Below, one piece after another: positions 10,573 through 19,569 of a stretch of 64,000 bases of DNA. The stretch comes from Subsaxibacter sp. CAU 1640. GTDB lineage: Bacteria; Bacteroidota; Bacteroidia; Flavobacteriales; Flavobacteriaceae. How positions within the stretch are numbered: position 1 is the stretch's first letter; each line of letters begins with the position of its first letter. Made by a program: the position numbers and the translations under genes. A model generated the notes under the pieces. It did no database searches. It was not told where the DNA came from and saw only the letters and a program-made list of their open reading frames with translations. The stretch spans positions 198,653 through 262,652 of the forward strand of contig NZ_JALNMI010000004.1 in the NCBI RefSeq assembly GCF_023156585.1, given 5' to 3'.

Positions 10573-11067
10573 ATGGAAAACTTCAAAAAGCGTTGGGAAA
10601 TACAGCATAATTGGCAATTGATATTTCCATTTCTCGCCATTTTAGCCAACTTTTATTTGGCTTACAAACTGGCTTCCATCATTTTAAAAGGATTAGACAT
10701 TCTATATATCGCTGTTCTCACCATCGTCTTGTATTTTGTACTTCTGAAGTTTTTCCTCTGGTGGTTCAAAAAAGTGGAAGACAAATGGATAGTGGACTAT
10801 AGATGGCAAATGATTCGAATTTTTTTGGTTTTTGCCATTACTGGTTCTTCTTCAGCATTCATCAGCAAACCTATTATGCTCTTTTTAGGAATTACTAAAG
10901 AAAACTTAAACCCTTTTGCTTATTGGTTTTTATATGCTATCATTGGGCTGTTTTTCTACCAAATTCTATTGGTATGCTTCGGATGGCTTTTTGGCCAGTT
11001 TCAATTCTTCTGGGAATTCGAAAAAAAAATACTCCGTAGATTTGGCTTGAAACGTTTTTTAGATTGA
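10573..11067 (+). CDS. Small integral membrane protein (DUF6787-like)
   Basis: 164 residues with four hydrophobic segments (about residues 15-35, 40-58, 75-95 and 110-140). It has aromatic-rich termini and a basic C-terminal FEKKILRRFGLKRFLD. It probably belongs to the DUF6787-type Bacteroidota proteins (starts FKKRWEIQHNWQLIFPF). Its stop codon overlaps the start of the next gene (TGATG), implying translational coupling to the His-rich small protein and the TonB receptor beyond. Confidence 0.65.
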   Translation: MENFKKRWEIQHNWQLIFPFLAILANFYLAYKLASIILKGLDILYIAVLTIVLYFVLLKFFLWWFKKVEDKWIVDYRWQMIRIFLVFAITGSSSAFISKPIMLFLGITKENLNPFAYWFLYAIIGLFFYQILLVCFGWLFGQFQFFWEFEKKILRRFGLKRFLD

Positions 11068-11411
11068 TGCGGAAATTTAGCGAACATATTGCTTTTAGAA
11101 TTGCCACGTTAGTATTGGTACTTACGCTGTTGGTACCAACTGGAGTTAAATTTTCGCACGTTTTTACCCATCAACATCATCATCACGAAGTATGTAAAGG
11201 GGAACCGGAAACACATCTTCATAATGCCGATTTTGATTGTAGCTTTTATAAATTCAAATTAAGCTCACCATTTACCATCCCTGTTCTTCAGGCCGAATTA
11301 GTAATGGTGGAGATAAATACTCTTAAAACTGAAGCTCCTTATGCGTTTTTAAGTGAGTTTCAACAACTGCATTTCTCACTTCGTGGGCCGCCACAAATTA
11401 GTTTATCATAA
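11067..11411 (+). CDS. Small His-rich exported or anchored protein next to a TonB receptor
   Basis: 114 residues. One N-terminal hydrophobic segment (about residues 10-27) is followed by HVFTHQHHHHEVC and THLHNADFDC, which give a cluster of nine His and two Cys in about 28 residues. The ATG overlaps the stop of the preceding gene. The mature part looks like a metal-binding periplasmic peptide. The TonB-dependent receptor 53 bp downstream has its own His/Glu-rich loop, so both may serve uptake or sensing of a transition metal. This is inference from composition. Confidence 0.7.
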   Translation: MRKFSEHIAFRIATLVLVLTLLVPTGVKFSHVFTHQHHHHEVCKGEPETHLHNADFDCSFYKFKLSSPFTIPVLQAELVMVEINTLKTEAPYAFLSEFQQLHFSLRGPPQISLS

Positions 11412-11464
11412 CATTTTCTGAAGGATTTCAGAAGCTTTTTTTTAAACTAATTAAAATCATTCAT

Positions 11465-13711
11465 ATGAAATTATTTTTCAATGTATTGCTATTATTGGCA
11501 ATACCATCAATATATGCACAACATAGCTTGTCTGGCACAGTTACAGACAAAACGACAAACGAACCTATAGTTTTTGCCAATGTGTACCTTCCCCAATTGG
11601 AGAAAGGCGGCACAACCAATGAGCACGGTGTTTTTACCATTAATAATTTACCCAAAGGCACTTACAAAGTGGTCATTTCCATCATTGGATACGAAACTTT
11701 ATCGCAAAACATAAGTTTACCTCTAAATGAACCTATTGTTTTTGCTTTAAATCCGTCTGCCATAGAGATGGAAGAAGTGATTGTTTCCACCCCTTTTCAC
11801 AAGCTTCAAAGCGACAATGTGATGAAGGTAGAGCGCGAAAGTGTCAGCGATTTAAAATCAAAAGGTTCAGTGACCCTTGCGGATGGGATATCCAATATTG
11901 CTGGTGTAGAGAGCGTCACTACCGGAATTGGTATAGGCAAACCAGTCATTCGAGGATTAAGTTCCAACAGAGTTTTGGTTTATACCCAAGGTGTTAGACT
12001 CGAAAATCAGCAATTTGGTGATGAACACGGACTCGGTGTCAGCAATGCTGGCATTGAAAGTGTTGAAGTCATCAAAGGACCTGCTTCCCTACTCTATGGT
12101 AGTGATGCTCTTGGCGGTGTTCTGTATTTAAATCCAGAGAAGTTTGCTGAAGCCAATAGTTCAAAGGCTGATTTTGGCGGAAATTACTTTACCAATACGC
12201 AGGGATATTCAACAAATGCTGGCTTTAAGTCATCGGGAGATAAATTCAAGTTTCTGTTTAGAGGAAGTTTAACAGAGCATTCCGATTATGACACTCAAGA
12301 CTACCGCGTGACCAATACGCGCTTTAGAGAACAGGATTTTAAGGCTGGTTTTGGTTTTCAAGATAAAAAATTCAAGACTGAAGTACGTTACAATGTCAAT
12401 CATTCAAAATTGGGTATTCCCGAAGAGATTGGTGAACAATCGACTGCCAGAACGCCTTTACTGCCCTATCAGGATATTACCAACCACGTGTTGAGTTCAA
12501 AATCTACAGTATTCTTTGACAACTCCAGTTTGGACATCAATTTAGGTCTTTTGTACAATGATAGAAATGAATTTGAAGAGCATCATCATCATGAAGGAGA
12601 GGAAGAACATGAAGGCGGTGAAGAGCACGAAGGTGAAGAACATCATGAAGACGAAGAAGGCGAATTGCACCCTGCTCTGCAAATGAAGCTTAAAACCTTT
12701 AATTACGATGTGAAATACCATCTCCCAAAAATGGGCAAGTTTGAAACCATTGTGGGTGTACAAGGTATGAGCCAAAGAAATACCAATTACGGCGAAGAAC
12801 AATTGATTCCAGATGCAACTACAAATGACATAGGAGTTTTGGCAACATCACATATTCATTTTGAAAAAGCCGATGTTCAATTGGGCGCTCGTTTTGATAA
12901 TCGAACTATTGAGGTGTTGGATGGCATCAATCGTCAATTCAACAGTTTTAATGGTGCTGTTGGTGTCAAAACTGATATTTTTAAACAAGTAACGGCACGA
13001 CTTAATCTGGCAACGGGCTTTAGAGCACCTAATTTGGCCGAATTGACTTCAGACGGTACGCACGAAGGTACCAATCGTTACGAAGTAGGAAATGCTAATT
13101 TAGCCAATGAGCAGAATTTTCAAACTGATTTATCCTTGGAATATGCCAATGAACATTTTGAACTATTTGCCAACGGCTTTTACAACACAATTCAAAATTA
13201 CATCTATATCGCTCCCACTGGCGAAGAGATTGATGACACGCCTGTGTTCAATTATGTACAGAACAATGCACGATTATATGGCGGTGAAATTGGGTTTCAC
13301 TTGCACCCTCACCCACTCGATTGGTTACACGTAGAGAGCAGTTTTGAAACCGTCACCGGTCAGCAAGAAGATGACTCTTATTTGCCACTGATACCAGCAA
13401 ATACGCTCAACAATACCATACATGTGGAACTTAACAACAAATGGCTGCAAAAAGGCTATGCCTTTGTGACTTTAAGATCAACATTTGAGCAAAACAATGT
13501 GAGCCAATTTGAAACCACTACAGGTGCTTATGATTTGTTGAGTGCAGGGATTGGTGGTATGGTTAAATTGTTCAAGAAGGATTTGGCAATAGCTATTTCA
13601 GGTACAAATTTGACTGACGAAGCATATATCAATCATTTGTCGCGATTAAAGTCTGAAGGAATTTTTAATATAGGAAGAAATTTTAGTTTAGGCTTGACCT
13701 ATTATCTGTAA
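11465..13711 (+). CDS. TonB-dependent receptor with CarboxypepD_reg-like domain and His/Glu-rich loop
   Basis: 748 residues. A signal peptide (to about residue 18, IYAQ) precedes a CarboxypepD_reg-like domain (LSGTVTDKTTNEPIVFANV). The plug domain follows, with IRGLSSNRVLVYTQGVR and VEVIKGPASLLYGSDALGGV, and then a beta-barrel ending in NIGRNFSLGLTYYL. Residues about 372-402 form an extracellular-type loop of mostly His, Glu and Gly. Similar His-rich loops occur in zinc receptors such as ZnuD. Zinc or another divalent metal is therefore the best guess for the substrate, supported by the His-rich partner just upstream. Confidence 0.9.
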   Translation: MKLFFNVLLLLAIPSIYAQHSLSGTVTDKTTNEPIVFANVYLPQLEKGGTTNEHGVFTINNLPKGTYKVVISIIGYETLSQNISLPLNEPIVFALNPSAIEMEEVIVSTPFHKLQSDNVMKVERESVSDLKSKGSVTLADGISNIAGVESVTTGIGIGKPVIRGLSSNRVLVYTQGVRLENQQFGDEHGLGVSNAGIESVEVIKGPASLLYGSDALGGVLYLNPEKFAEANSSKADFGGNYFTNTQGYSTNAGFKSSGDKFKFLFRGSLTEHSDYDTQDYRVTNTRFREQDFKAGFGFQDKKFKTEVRYNVNHSKLGIPEEIGEQSTARTPLLPYQDITNHVLSSKSTVFFDNSSLDINLGLLYNDRNEFEEHHHHEGEEEHEGGEEHEGEEHHEDEEGELHPALQMKLKTFNYDVKYHLPKMGKFETIVGVQGMSQRNTNYGEEQLIPDATTNDIGVLATSHIHFEKADVQLGARFDNRTIEVLDGINRQFNSFNGAVGVKTDIFKQVTARLNLATGFRAPNLAELTSDGTHEGTNRYEVGNANLANEQNFQTDLSLEYANEHFELFANGFYNTIQNYIYIAPTGEEIDDTPVFNYVQNNARLYGGEIGFHLHPHPLDWLHVESSFETVTGQQEDDSYLPLIPANTLNNTIHVELNNKWLQKGYAFVTLRSTFEQNNVSQFETTTGAYDLLSAGIGGMVKLFKKDLAIAISGTNLTDEAYINHLSRLKSEGIFNIGRNFSLGLTYYL

Positions 13712-13723
13712 AGTGGCAAAACA

Positions 13724-13759
13724 AAAAGAGCCAAGAATCGTATATATCTTGGCTCTTTT
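13724..13759 (+). terminator. Bidirectional terminator between convergent genes
   Basis: Perfect 13-bp arms AAAAGAGCCAAGA / TCTTGGCTCTTTT around a 10-base loop. The T-run on one side and A-run on the other let it serve both the receptor gene and the convergent small membrane-protein gene. Confidence 0.9.
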
Positions 13760-13777
13760 AATTTATAAACTGAAGTA

Positions 13778-14071
13778 TTAATTATCACTTCTTACTTTAA
13801 TCGGAATAGGTTCTTTATCTTGATCTTTCTTAAACACATACGTCAAGAACCACATAATGGTAAATGATGGTATCACATCAAACCCAGGTAAAATCTCTTC
13901 TACGAAAGATAAGATACCGGCTATTCTACCTTTGCGTCCACTATACATTTTTGACATCAAGTAACCAGAAACTGGCGCCCAAATAATGTCAATGAAGGTA
14001 ATCATCCCGACAAGATCAAAAATGATTCCCAGTACCAACTTTTTATTTCTACTTAACTTTTCTAATTTCAT
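13778..14071 (-). CDS. Small membrane protein, hypothetical
   Basis: 97 residues with two or three hydrophobic segments (LVLGIIFDLVGMITFIDIIW, and a second near FTIMWFLTYVF). The tail is charged and runs to the C-terminus. I do not recognise a family. It is 54 bp downstream of folE on the same strand and probably shares its transcript. Confidence 0.65.
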   Translation of the reverse strand: MKLEKLSRNKKLVLGIIFDLVGMITFIDIIWAPVSGYLMSKMYSGRKGRIAGILSFVEEILPGFDVIPSFTIMWFLTYVFKKDQDKEPIPIKVRSDN

Positions 14072-14125
14072 TCTGCAAATAATTGATTTATAATTGTTTT
14101 ATAGCAAGAAACGTACCAAAATATA

Positions 14126-14722
14126 TTAGGAAAACTTATTGCTAATCAGCTTCAAAAACTCATTGCGTGTTTCAATCTTTTCAAACTGACCTCTAAATCC
14201 TGACGTTGTAGTAACAGAGTTCTGTTTTTGTACGCCACGCATCATCATACACATATGCGACGCTTCAATCACTACCGCAACGCCTTGAGGTTTTAAGGTA
14301 TCGTTGATACAATCGAGAATCTGCTCTGTCAATCGCTCTTGCACCTGCAATCGCCTGGCAAAAACATCGACAATGCGTGGCAACTTGCTCAACCCGACAA
14401 TATGTCCGTTGGGAATGTAGGCAATGTGTGCCTTTCCAAAAAATGGCAATAGATGATGTTCACAAAGTGAATACACTTCTATATCCTTTACAATTACCAT
14501 CTCGTTATAGGTTTCTTCAAACATCGCGCTCTTTAGAATCTCTGCGGCATCCTGGTGATAACCTTGCGTGAGAAACTGCATTGCTTTCGATGCGCGCTCT
14601 GGAGTTTTGAGAAGTCCGTCTCGTGAGACATCTTCGCCTAAATCTGTAATAATCTCCTTAAATCGGTCTTTGATATCTTCCGTAACTTTGATATTGTACT
14701 CTTCAAAATGTTGGTATGGCAT
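14126..14722 (-). CDS. folE: GTP cyclohydrolase I
   Basis: 198 residues. The zinc ligands are visible as Cys87 and His90 in [10 protein letters not shown] and Cys158 in [10 protein letters not shown]. The substrate-binding [23 protein letters not shown] block is intact. The enzyme converts GTP to 7,8-dihydroneopterin triphosphate, the first step to folate or tetrahydrobiopterin. It is slightly short at the N-terminus, as in other Flavobacteriia. On the minus strand a TACATTTA box about 25 bp upstream of the start resembles a -7 element. Confidence 0.97.
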   Translation of the reverse strand: MPYQHFEEYNIKVTEDIKDRFKEIITDLGEDVSRDGLLKTPERASKAMQFLTQGYHQDAAEILKSAMFEETYNEMVIVKDIEVYSLCEHHLLPFFGKAHIAYIPNGHIVGLSKLPRIVDVFARRLQVQERLTEQILDCINDTLKPQGVAVVIEASHMCMMMRGVQKQNSVTTTSGFRGQFEKIETRNEFLKLISNKFS

Positions 14723-14935
14723 TCGCGTGGTTTTAGTTTGTTTGATAAATGTACATAATAATTATTGGTCTTGAAACCTTCTACAAGCTTACTGTAACAT
14801 TAACAATTCTAACGGTTTTTTAACGTTTGTTTATGACAATACCCTGCTTGTCATAAGTAGATTTGTTTTACTAACTGTAACAAACCAATTGTTCTATAGT
14901 CTTTAAGATTATATAACATCATCAATCAATAAACT

Positions 14936-17368
14936 ATGACCATCCGCTTTATTAGTTTTCTGATGTCCATACTATGCATCTCATCAATGCTTGGACAGGA
15001 AAAGAAAACCTTGCAAATTCAACGCACCGACAACCCTCCCAAAATAGATGGCGTCCTGGATGACGCCGTGTGGGCAAGCGCTATGGAGGCGAAAGATTTT
15101 ACCCAGTTTCGGCCCACAATGGGCGTCAAGGAAAAACCTGGCCAAGAGACTGTGGTCAAAATGACCTATGATGACAATGCCATTTACATTGCTGCCTATC
15201 TTTATGACAATCCTGCCGAAATAATGAAGCAAATGACCAGTCGTGACAACTTTGGTCAGAGTGATTTTTTCTTGGTAGTCTTTAACCCAAACAACGATGC
15301 ACAGAACGATACCGAATTGGTCGTATTCCCAACAGGCACACAGGCCGATGCCATCGCGAGTCCGAGCAATGGAGAGGATTTTGGGTGGAATGCCGTTTGG
15401 GACAGTGCCGTAAAGATTGTAGATGATGGCTGGATTGTTGAAATGAAAGTACCGTATGCCGTGTTGCGTTTTGCCAATCAGGAGAAACCTACTTGGGGAC
15501 TGCAATTTCACAGGCAGTTTAGACGTACTCGTGAGCAATACACTTGGAATCCTGTAGATATTTCACAAGGGAATATCGGTTTGTATCACGGCGAAATGGT
15601 AGGCCTTGAGAACATCCAACCTCCTACTCGCTTGTTTTTGTATCCGTTTGCCTCTGCGTTGATCAATTCTTCTGACGGAAAAACGACAGATGATTATAGC
15701 ATAGGGCTTGATGTGAAATATGGTATCAGTGAAAACTTTACATTGGATGCCACCTTGATTCCTGATTTTAGTCAGGCAGGTTTTGACAATGTGGTGCTGA
15801 ATCTTGGGCCTTTTGAACAACAATTTTCAGAGCAACGCCAATTCTTTAAAGAAGGTGTCGATTTATTCAACAAAGGAAACCTGTTTTATTCGCGTCGTGT
15901 GGGAAGTGCGCCTACTGGTGATGTCAATTTACAGGAAAATGAAGAACTCGTCGACTATCCGGATAAGGTGAAGACTTTAAACGCCATCAAAGTATCAGGT
16001 AGGACTAAAAAAGGTTTGGGCATCGGTTTTTTTAATGCGATTACTGAAAAGACATATGCTACCGTAAGAGACACTCTTACAGGAAACACACGTGGTGAGG
16101 TGGTAGAGCCCTTGGCCAATTACAACATCTTGGTACTCGACCAGCAATTTAATCAAAACTCATCGGTAAGTCTGGTGAATACCAATGTGACACGCGATGG
16201 TCATTTTAGGGACGCCAACGTTACGGCTGCGCTGTTCGACATTACTACCAAATCCAATAAATATAACGTCAGCGGTGGCGCCAAAATGAGTTCGTTGAAT
16301 CTTCCTGACGGGTCTCGCAATGGCTTTAGTTCGGAATTATTCCTAGGAAAGGTAAACGGCAATTATCGCTACAGCGTCGGGCATTCTTTGGCAGATACCA
16401 AATACAACATCAACGACTTGGGCATTCTGTTCAGAAACAATTACAATAACTTTTCTGCCGATGCGTCCTATAGAATCTTTGAGCCAACAGAAAAACTCAA
16501 CAACTTCTATGTAGGCACTTGGTTTAACTATAACCGTTTATTTGATCCTAGTGTCTATACAGGCAAGAATACGGGCATCAACATCAACGGAACCACTAAA
16601 AAACTGCACAGCTTTGGGCTAAATGCCAATTGGCAAATAGGTAAGATCTATGATTATTTTGAGCCACGCACACCTGGCCGTTATTTTATTGTGGAAGATA
16701 TTGTTAATACCAATGCTTGGATTTCGACCAATTATAACAAAACTTTTGCACTGGATGCCAACGTGGGCTACGCAGGCATCTATGAGCCAGGCAGGGATTT
16801 TTACAACTATTGGTTTGGGATTGAACCAAGGGTACGCTTTAGCGATAAGTTTTTGATGCAGTATTCGTTTTATATGGATGATTACCGCAAAGACCGTGGC
16901 TTTGTAACCAAGGTAGATGATGACATCATCTTTGGGCAACGCCGTAGGCTTGAGGTGGTGAACAGTCTTTCGGGAAATTATACCTTTAATCCGTTTCATT
17001 CGCTCAACCTGACCTTTAGAAACTATTGGTCTACCGTTACCTATGAGCGCGACCTTTATGTTTTACAAGAAAACGGACGTTTATCGCAAGAAGATGGTTA
17101 TACGGTAGATGACATCAATGACCCAAATGTCAACTTCAACACTTGGAATCTCGACTTTAGTTATTCGTGGCAGTTTGCGCCAGGCAGTTTCCTGACAGCC
17201 TTGTATCGCAATCAATTGTTCAATAGAGATGTGTTTTCCAAACGGAAATATTTCAACAGTGTAAAAACCTTATTTGAGCAGCCTATTGAGCATACCCTAT
17301 CCATCCGTTTGGTGTATTTTATTGATTATAATAACATCAAAAACGTCTTTCAGAAGAAAAACTCTTGA
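14936..17368 (+). CDS. DUF5916 protein with CBM9-like N-terminal domain, outer-membrane
   Basis: 810 residues. A signal peptide (to LGQ at about residue 21) precedes a CBM9-like domain starting PKIDGVLDDAVW, a signature of this family. The large C-terminal DUF5916 region alternates short beta-strands rich in aromatic residues and ends in an outer-membrane-type strand pattern. Bacteroidota encode many such proteins; they are thought to be barrels, but no activity is known to me. Base composition is higher in G+C than its neighbours. It is followed 27-39 bp later by a LolD-like ATPase gene. Confidence 0.8.
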   Translation: MTIRFISFLMSILCISSMLGQEKKTLQIQRTDNPPKIDGVLDDAVWASAMEAKDFTQFRPTMGVKEKPGQETVVKMTYDDNAIYIAAYLYDNPAEIMKQMTSRDNFGQSDFFLVVFNPNNDAQNDTELVVFPTGTQADAIASPSNGEDFGWNAVWDSAVKIVDDGWIVEMKVPYAVLRFANQEKPTWGLQFHRQFRRTREQYTWNPVDISQGNIGLYHGEMVGLENIQPPTRLFLYPFASALINSSDGKTTDDYSIGLDVKYGISENFTLDATLIPDFSQAGFDNVVLNLGPFEQQFSEQRQFFKEGVDLFNKGNLFYSRRVGSAPTGDVNLQENEELVDYPDKVKTLNAIKVSGRTKKGLGIGFFNAITEKTYATVRDTLTGNTRGEVVEPLANYNILVLDQQFNQNSSVSLVNTNVTRDGHFRDANVTAALFDITTKSNKYNVSGGAKMSSLNLPDGSRNGFSSELFLGKVNGNYRYSVGHSLADTKYNINDLGILFRNNYNNFSADASYRIFEPTEKLNNFYVGTWFNYNRLFDPSVYTGKNTGININGTTKKLHSFGLNANWQIGKIYDYFEPRTPGRYFIVEDIVNTNAWISTNYNKTFALDANVGYAGIYEPGRDFYNYWFGIEPRVRFSDKFLMQYSFYMDDYRKDRGFVTKVDDDIIFGQRRRLEVVNSLSGNYTFNPFHSLNLTFRNYWSTVTYERDLYVLQENGRLSQEDGYTVDDINDPNVNFNTWNLDFSYSWQFAPGSFLTALYRNQLFNRDVFSKRKYFNSVKTLFEQPIEHTLSIRLVYFIDYNNIKNVFQKKNS

Positions 17369-17407
17369 TGCTTGCAATGCAAGCATTAAAGTAGTATGTT
17401 TGAGGTT

Positions 17408-18067
17408 ATGATTACAGCTACAAACATTCATAAATATTACGGCGACCTGCACGTATTAAAAGGTGTCGATTTGCACATTGCCAAAGGTGAAGTCGTCTCG
17501 ATAGTGGGCGCTTCTGGTGCTGGTAAAACCACCTTGCTGCAAATACTTGGTACACTCGACAGGGCTTCTACGAAAGATAAAGGCGAACTCATCATCAACA
17601 ATGTAAGTTTGAACAGCCTGAACGACAAAGCCCTAGCCAAATTCAGAAATGAGCACATTGGGTTTATCTTTCAGTTTCATCAGCTGTTGCCAGAGTTCAC
17701 AGCTCTAGAAAATGTGTGTTTGCCAGCATTTATCAAAGGCACTGCCAAGGCCGATGCCGAGAAACGTGCCATGGAACTTCTGGCCTTTTTAGGTCTGAAA
17801 GACCGCTACCATCATAAACCCGGCGAACTATCGGGTGGTGAGCAGCAGCGTGTGGCTGTGGCAAGAGCCTTGGTAAACAACCCAGAACTTATATTTGCCG
17901 ATGAACCCAGTGGTAACCTAGACAGCGAGAGCGCTGATAATTTGCATAAACTCTTTTTTAAACTTCGCGACGAGTTTGGACAAACCTTCGTCATCGTTAC
18001 CCACAATGAAGAATTGGCTGACATGGCCGATAGAAAGCTTGTGATGGTTGATGGGAAGATTGTCTGA
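17408..18067 (+). CDS. lolD: ABC transporter ATP-binding protein, LolD-like
   Basis: 219 residues from the ATG at 17408 (an ATG at 17396 adds four residues). Walker A is GASGAGKTT, the Q-loop lies in [17 protein letters not shown], the signature is LSGGEQQR, Walker B is [13 protein letters not shown], and the H-loop His is in IVTHNEELA. The [15 protein letters not shown] and GNLD stretches fit the LolD/MacB subfamily, which releases lipoproteins or powers mechanotransmission. No permease gene is adjacent, so its partner is encoded elsewhere, as is usual in Flavobacteriia. Confidence 0.85.
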   Translation: MITATNIHKYYGDLHVLKGVDLHIAKGEVVSIVGASGAGKTTLLQILGTLDRASTKDKGELIINNVSLNSLNDKALAKFRNEHIGFIFQFHQLLPEFTALENVCLPAFIKGTAKADAEKRAMELLAFLGLKDRYHHKPGELSGGEQQRVAVARALVNNPELIFADEPSGNLDSESADNLHKLFFKLRDEFGQTFVIVTHNEELADMADRKLVMVDGKIV

Positions 18068-18141
18068 TTTAAGCTTCCTAATAACCTGTTCAAACAGTCA
18101 TTGCTTAACCTTATTTTCGACAAGAACAGGAACTACAACGA

Positions 18142-18393
18142 TATGAACAGTATTTTCAGCAGCGTGAACACCATTTCCAGCGATGGGAACAGCTAAAACA
18201 TCGTTGGGAACAGCATTTCCAGCAATGGGAACAACTAAAACACCGTTGGGAACACAATTTCCAGCGTTGGGAACAACTAAAACACCGATGGGAACACGAT
18301 TTCCAGCGTTGGGAACAGCTAAAACATCGTTGGGAACAGCATTTCCAGCGATGGGAACGGAAAAACATCGACGGGAACGCGTTTTGCAATAAT
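18142..18393 (+). repeat. 42-bp tandem repeat: remnant of a heptad-repeat coding region
   Basis: Five 42-bp units (18142, 18184, 18226, 18268, 18310) and a sixth degenerate one (18352-18393). In one plus frame each unit reads as two heptads of the form WEQLKHR-WEQHFQR. That frame opens just after a TAA at 18106-18108 but has no ATG, GTG or TTG start before or inside the repeats. The sixth unit has lost one base, after which the shifted frame gives KHRRERVLQ and a stop at 18390-18392. It therefore looks like a decayed gene or gene end rather than an intact CDS. No promoter is visible. A functional repeat DNA role is the alternative. Confidence 0.7.
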
Positions 18394-18492
18394 TTTCACT
18401 TAAGTTTTATTTCTGTTCGGCCTTTGAATGAAATTGTTCGTTCATATGTTTTAAAAGTGTATTTTAGTGACATTCTAATACTCTAAATCTAT

Positions 18493-18945
18493 ATGAAAAG
18501 AATCAACAACACCATAGCGCTTCTAGCCTTTCTACTACTGGTGTCCTGTGGGCTAAAACCTATAACTTCAGAATACACATACATTAAAACCGACCTTCAA
18601 AATGTGAAGTTGGATGAACTTGGCAACGGAATCATTCTCATATATAATGGCGCTAATATTTTTCATAAGATAGATAATACGGCACGTTTGAATATTTGGC
18701 TCAATGACCAAGCTCTTGGACAGTTAAAACCTAGCGAGTATGTAATCATCAATCTGAAAAGTGGAGATCATCATTTTAAGGTGCTGCATAAAGATGTTGT
18801 GAATATGAGAAGCGAACACGATGTTGAGATAGATGCCACTACCAAAGTCATTAAAATAAAACCCAACATTACCTCAAATAAGCTAGAAGTAACCAATGAA
18901 CTTCCAGAAAACTTTGAAAAATTCAAGTATGCTGAAACTAGATAA
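18493..18945 (+). CDS. Hypothetical lipoprotein, DUF2846-like
   Basis: 150 residues. The signal peptide ends with lipobox LLVSC. The mature part contains ARLNIWLNDQALGQLKPSEYVIINLKSGDHHFKV, the pattern of DUF2846-type domains (small beta-sandwich lipoproteins of unknown role). Its last 17 bp overlap the next gene, so the two are translationally coupled. Confidence 0.7.
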   Translation: MKRINNTIALLAFLLLVSCGLKPITSEYTYIKTDLQNVKLDELGNGIILIYNGANIFHKIDNTARLNIWLNDQALGQLKPSEYVIINLKSGDHHFKVLHKDVVNMRSEHDVEIDATTKVIKIKPNITSNKLEVTNELPENFEKFKYAETR

Positions 18946-19498
18946 TCATTGCCTATCTCGCGTTTTTGGAGTCTTGCTGGTGCTAATCCTGACGTTAAAT
19001 GTGTGCACCTGCAAAGGCATTGCGCAAGAACAGGATACTGTGCAATCTACAACCAAATTTGATTTCTCAAAAATTGAAAAATTCCGCAACACAAAGCTCC
19101 AAGGTCAAATCATAAATGATTATGACAGCATTTTCAGTCCGTCTCAAAGAATAGAGCTCACAAAGCTTCTATATGATTACGACATTAAAACCACCCGACA
19201 GGTAGTAGTTGTAACGGTTGACAGTATAAAACCTTATTCCGACATCCAAAAATATGCAACAGATTTAATGAACTATTGGGGCGTGGGAAATGCCGAAACA
19301 AATAACGGACTCGCAATTGTGCTGTGCAAGCCTTGTAGAAAAGTAGCAATAGCCACAGGATATGGCACTGAACTCGTCCTGACAGACGACATCTGTAAAA
19401 AAGTGATAGAAGAAACCATCATTCCTGAATTCAAAAAAGGAGACTATTATCTCGGCATTAAAACAGGTGTACTAGAGCTGATAGAACGATGGGAATAA
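18929..19498 (+). CDS. TPM-domain (TLP18.3/Psb32-like) exported protein
   Basis: 189 residues from the ATG at 18929. A signal peptide or anchor (about residues 10-32) is followed by a TPM domain: DYDSIFSPSQRIELTKLL, TRQVVVVTVDSIKP, YATDLMNYWGVGNAETNNGLAIVLCKPCRKVAI and ATGYGTELVLTD. An upstream in-frame start at 18896 would lie deeper inside the previous gene and add no signal features. TPM domains are small periplasmic or membrane-anchored modules; several act in repair or metal binding. This is the last ordinary gene before the cassette array. Confidence 0.8.
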   Translation: MLKLDNHCLSRVFGVLLVLILTLNVCTCKGIAQEQDTVQSTTKFDFSKIEKFRNTKLQGQIINDYDSIFSPSQRIELTKLLYDYDIKTTRQVVVVTVDSIKPYSDIQKYATDLMNYWGVGNAETNNGLAIVLCKPCRKVAIATGYGTELVLTDDICKKVIEETIIPEFKKGDYYLGIKTGVLELIERWE

Positions 19499-19514
19499 AA
19501 GTCTCCTGGTTTAA

Positions 19515-19561
19515 TCATTAACTTTAATCCCGTAACTGGCGGTTATACGAGACCGTCAGCA
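19515..19561 (+). repeat. Cassette element A, right half only
   Basis: Only the right arm is present. Its TAACTTTAATCCCGTAACTG and GGTTATACGAGACCG stretches are almost identical to the right arm of element D. The left arm and any earlier cassette are missing; the TPM gene ends just upstream (19498). The cassette-facing end GTCAGCAAATATT pairs with the left end of element B across the LRR gene. It marks the truncated left boundary of the array. Confidence 0.7.
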
Positions 19562-19569
19562 AATATTAA

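Noticed and set aside
12542..12802. Minus-strand frame rich in Phe and Met inside the TonB receptor gene
   Set aside because: Antisense of the His/Glu-rich loop; the composition is a by-product of CAT/GAA codons.
18156..18389. Cys- and Trp-rich minus-strand frame over the 42-bp repeat
   Set aside because: Several frames are open because of the repeat; the plus heptad frame is the better coding candidate and even that is broken.
18142..18393. CRISPR-like array
   Set aside because: Units are contiguous with no unique spacers, and the period is codon-based (42 bp).
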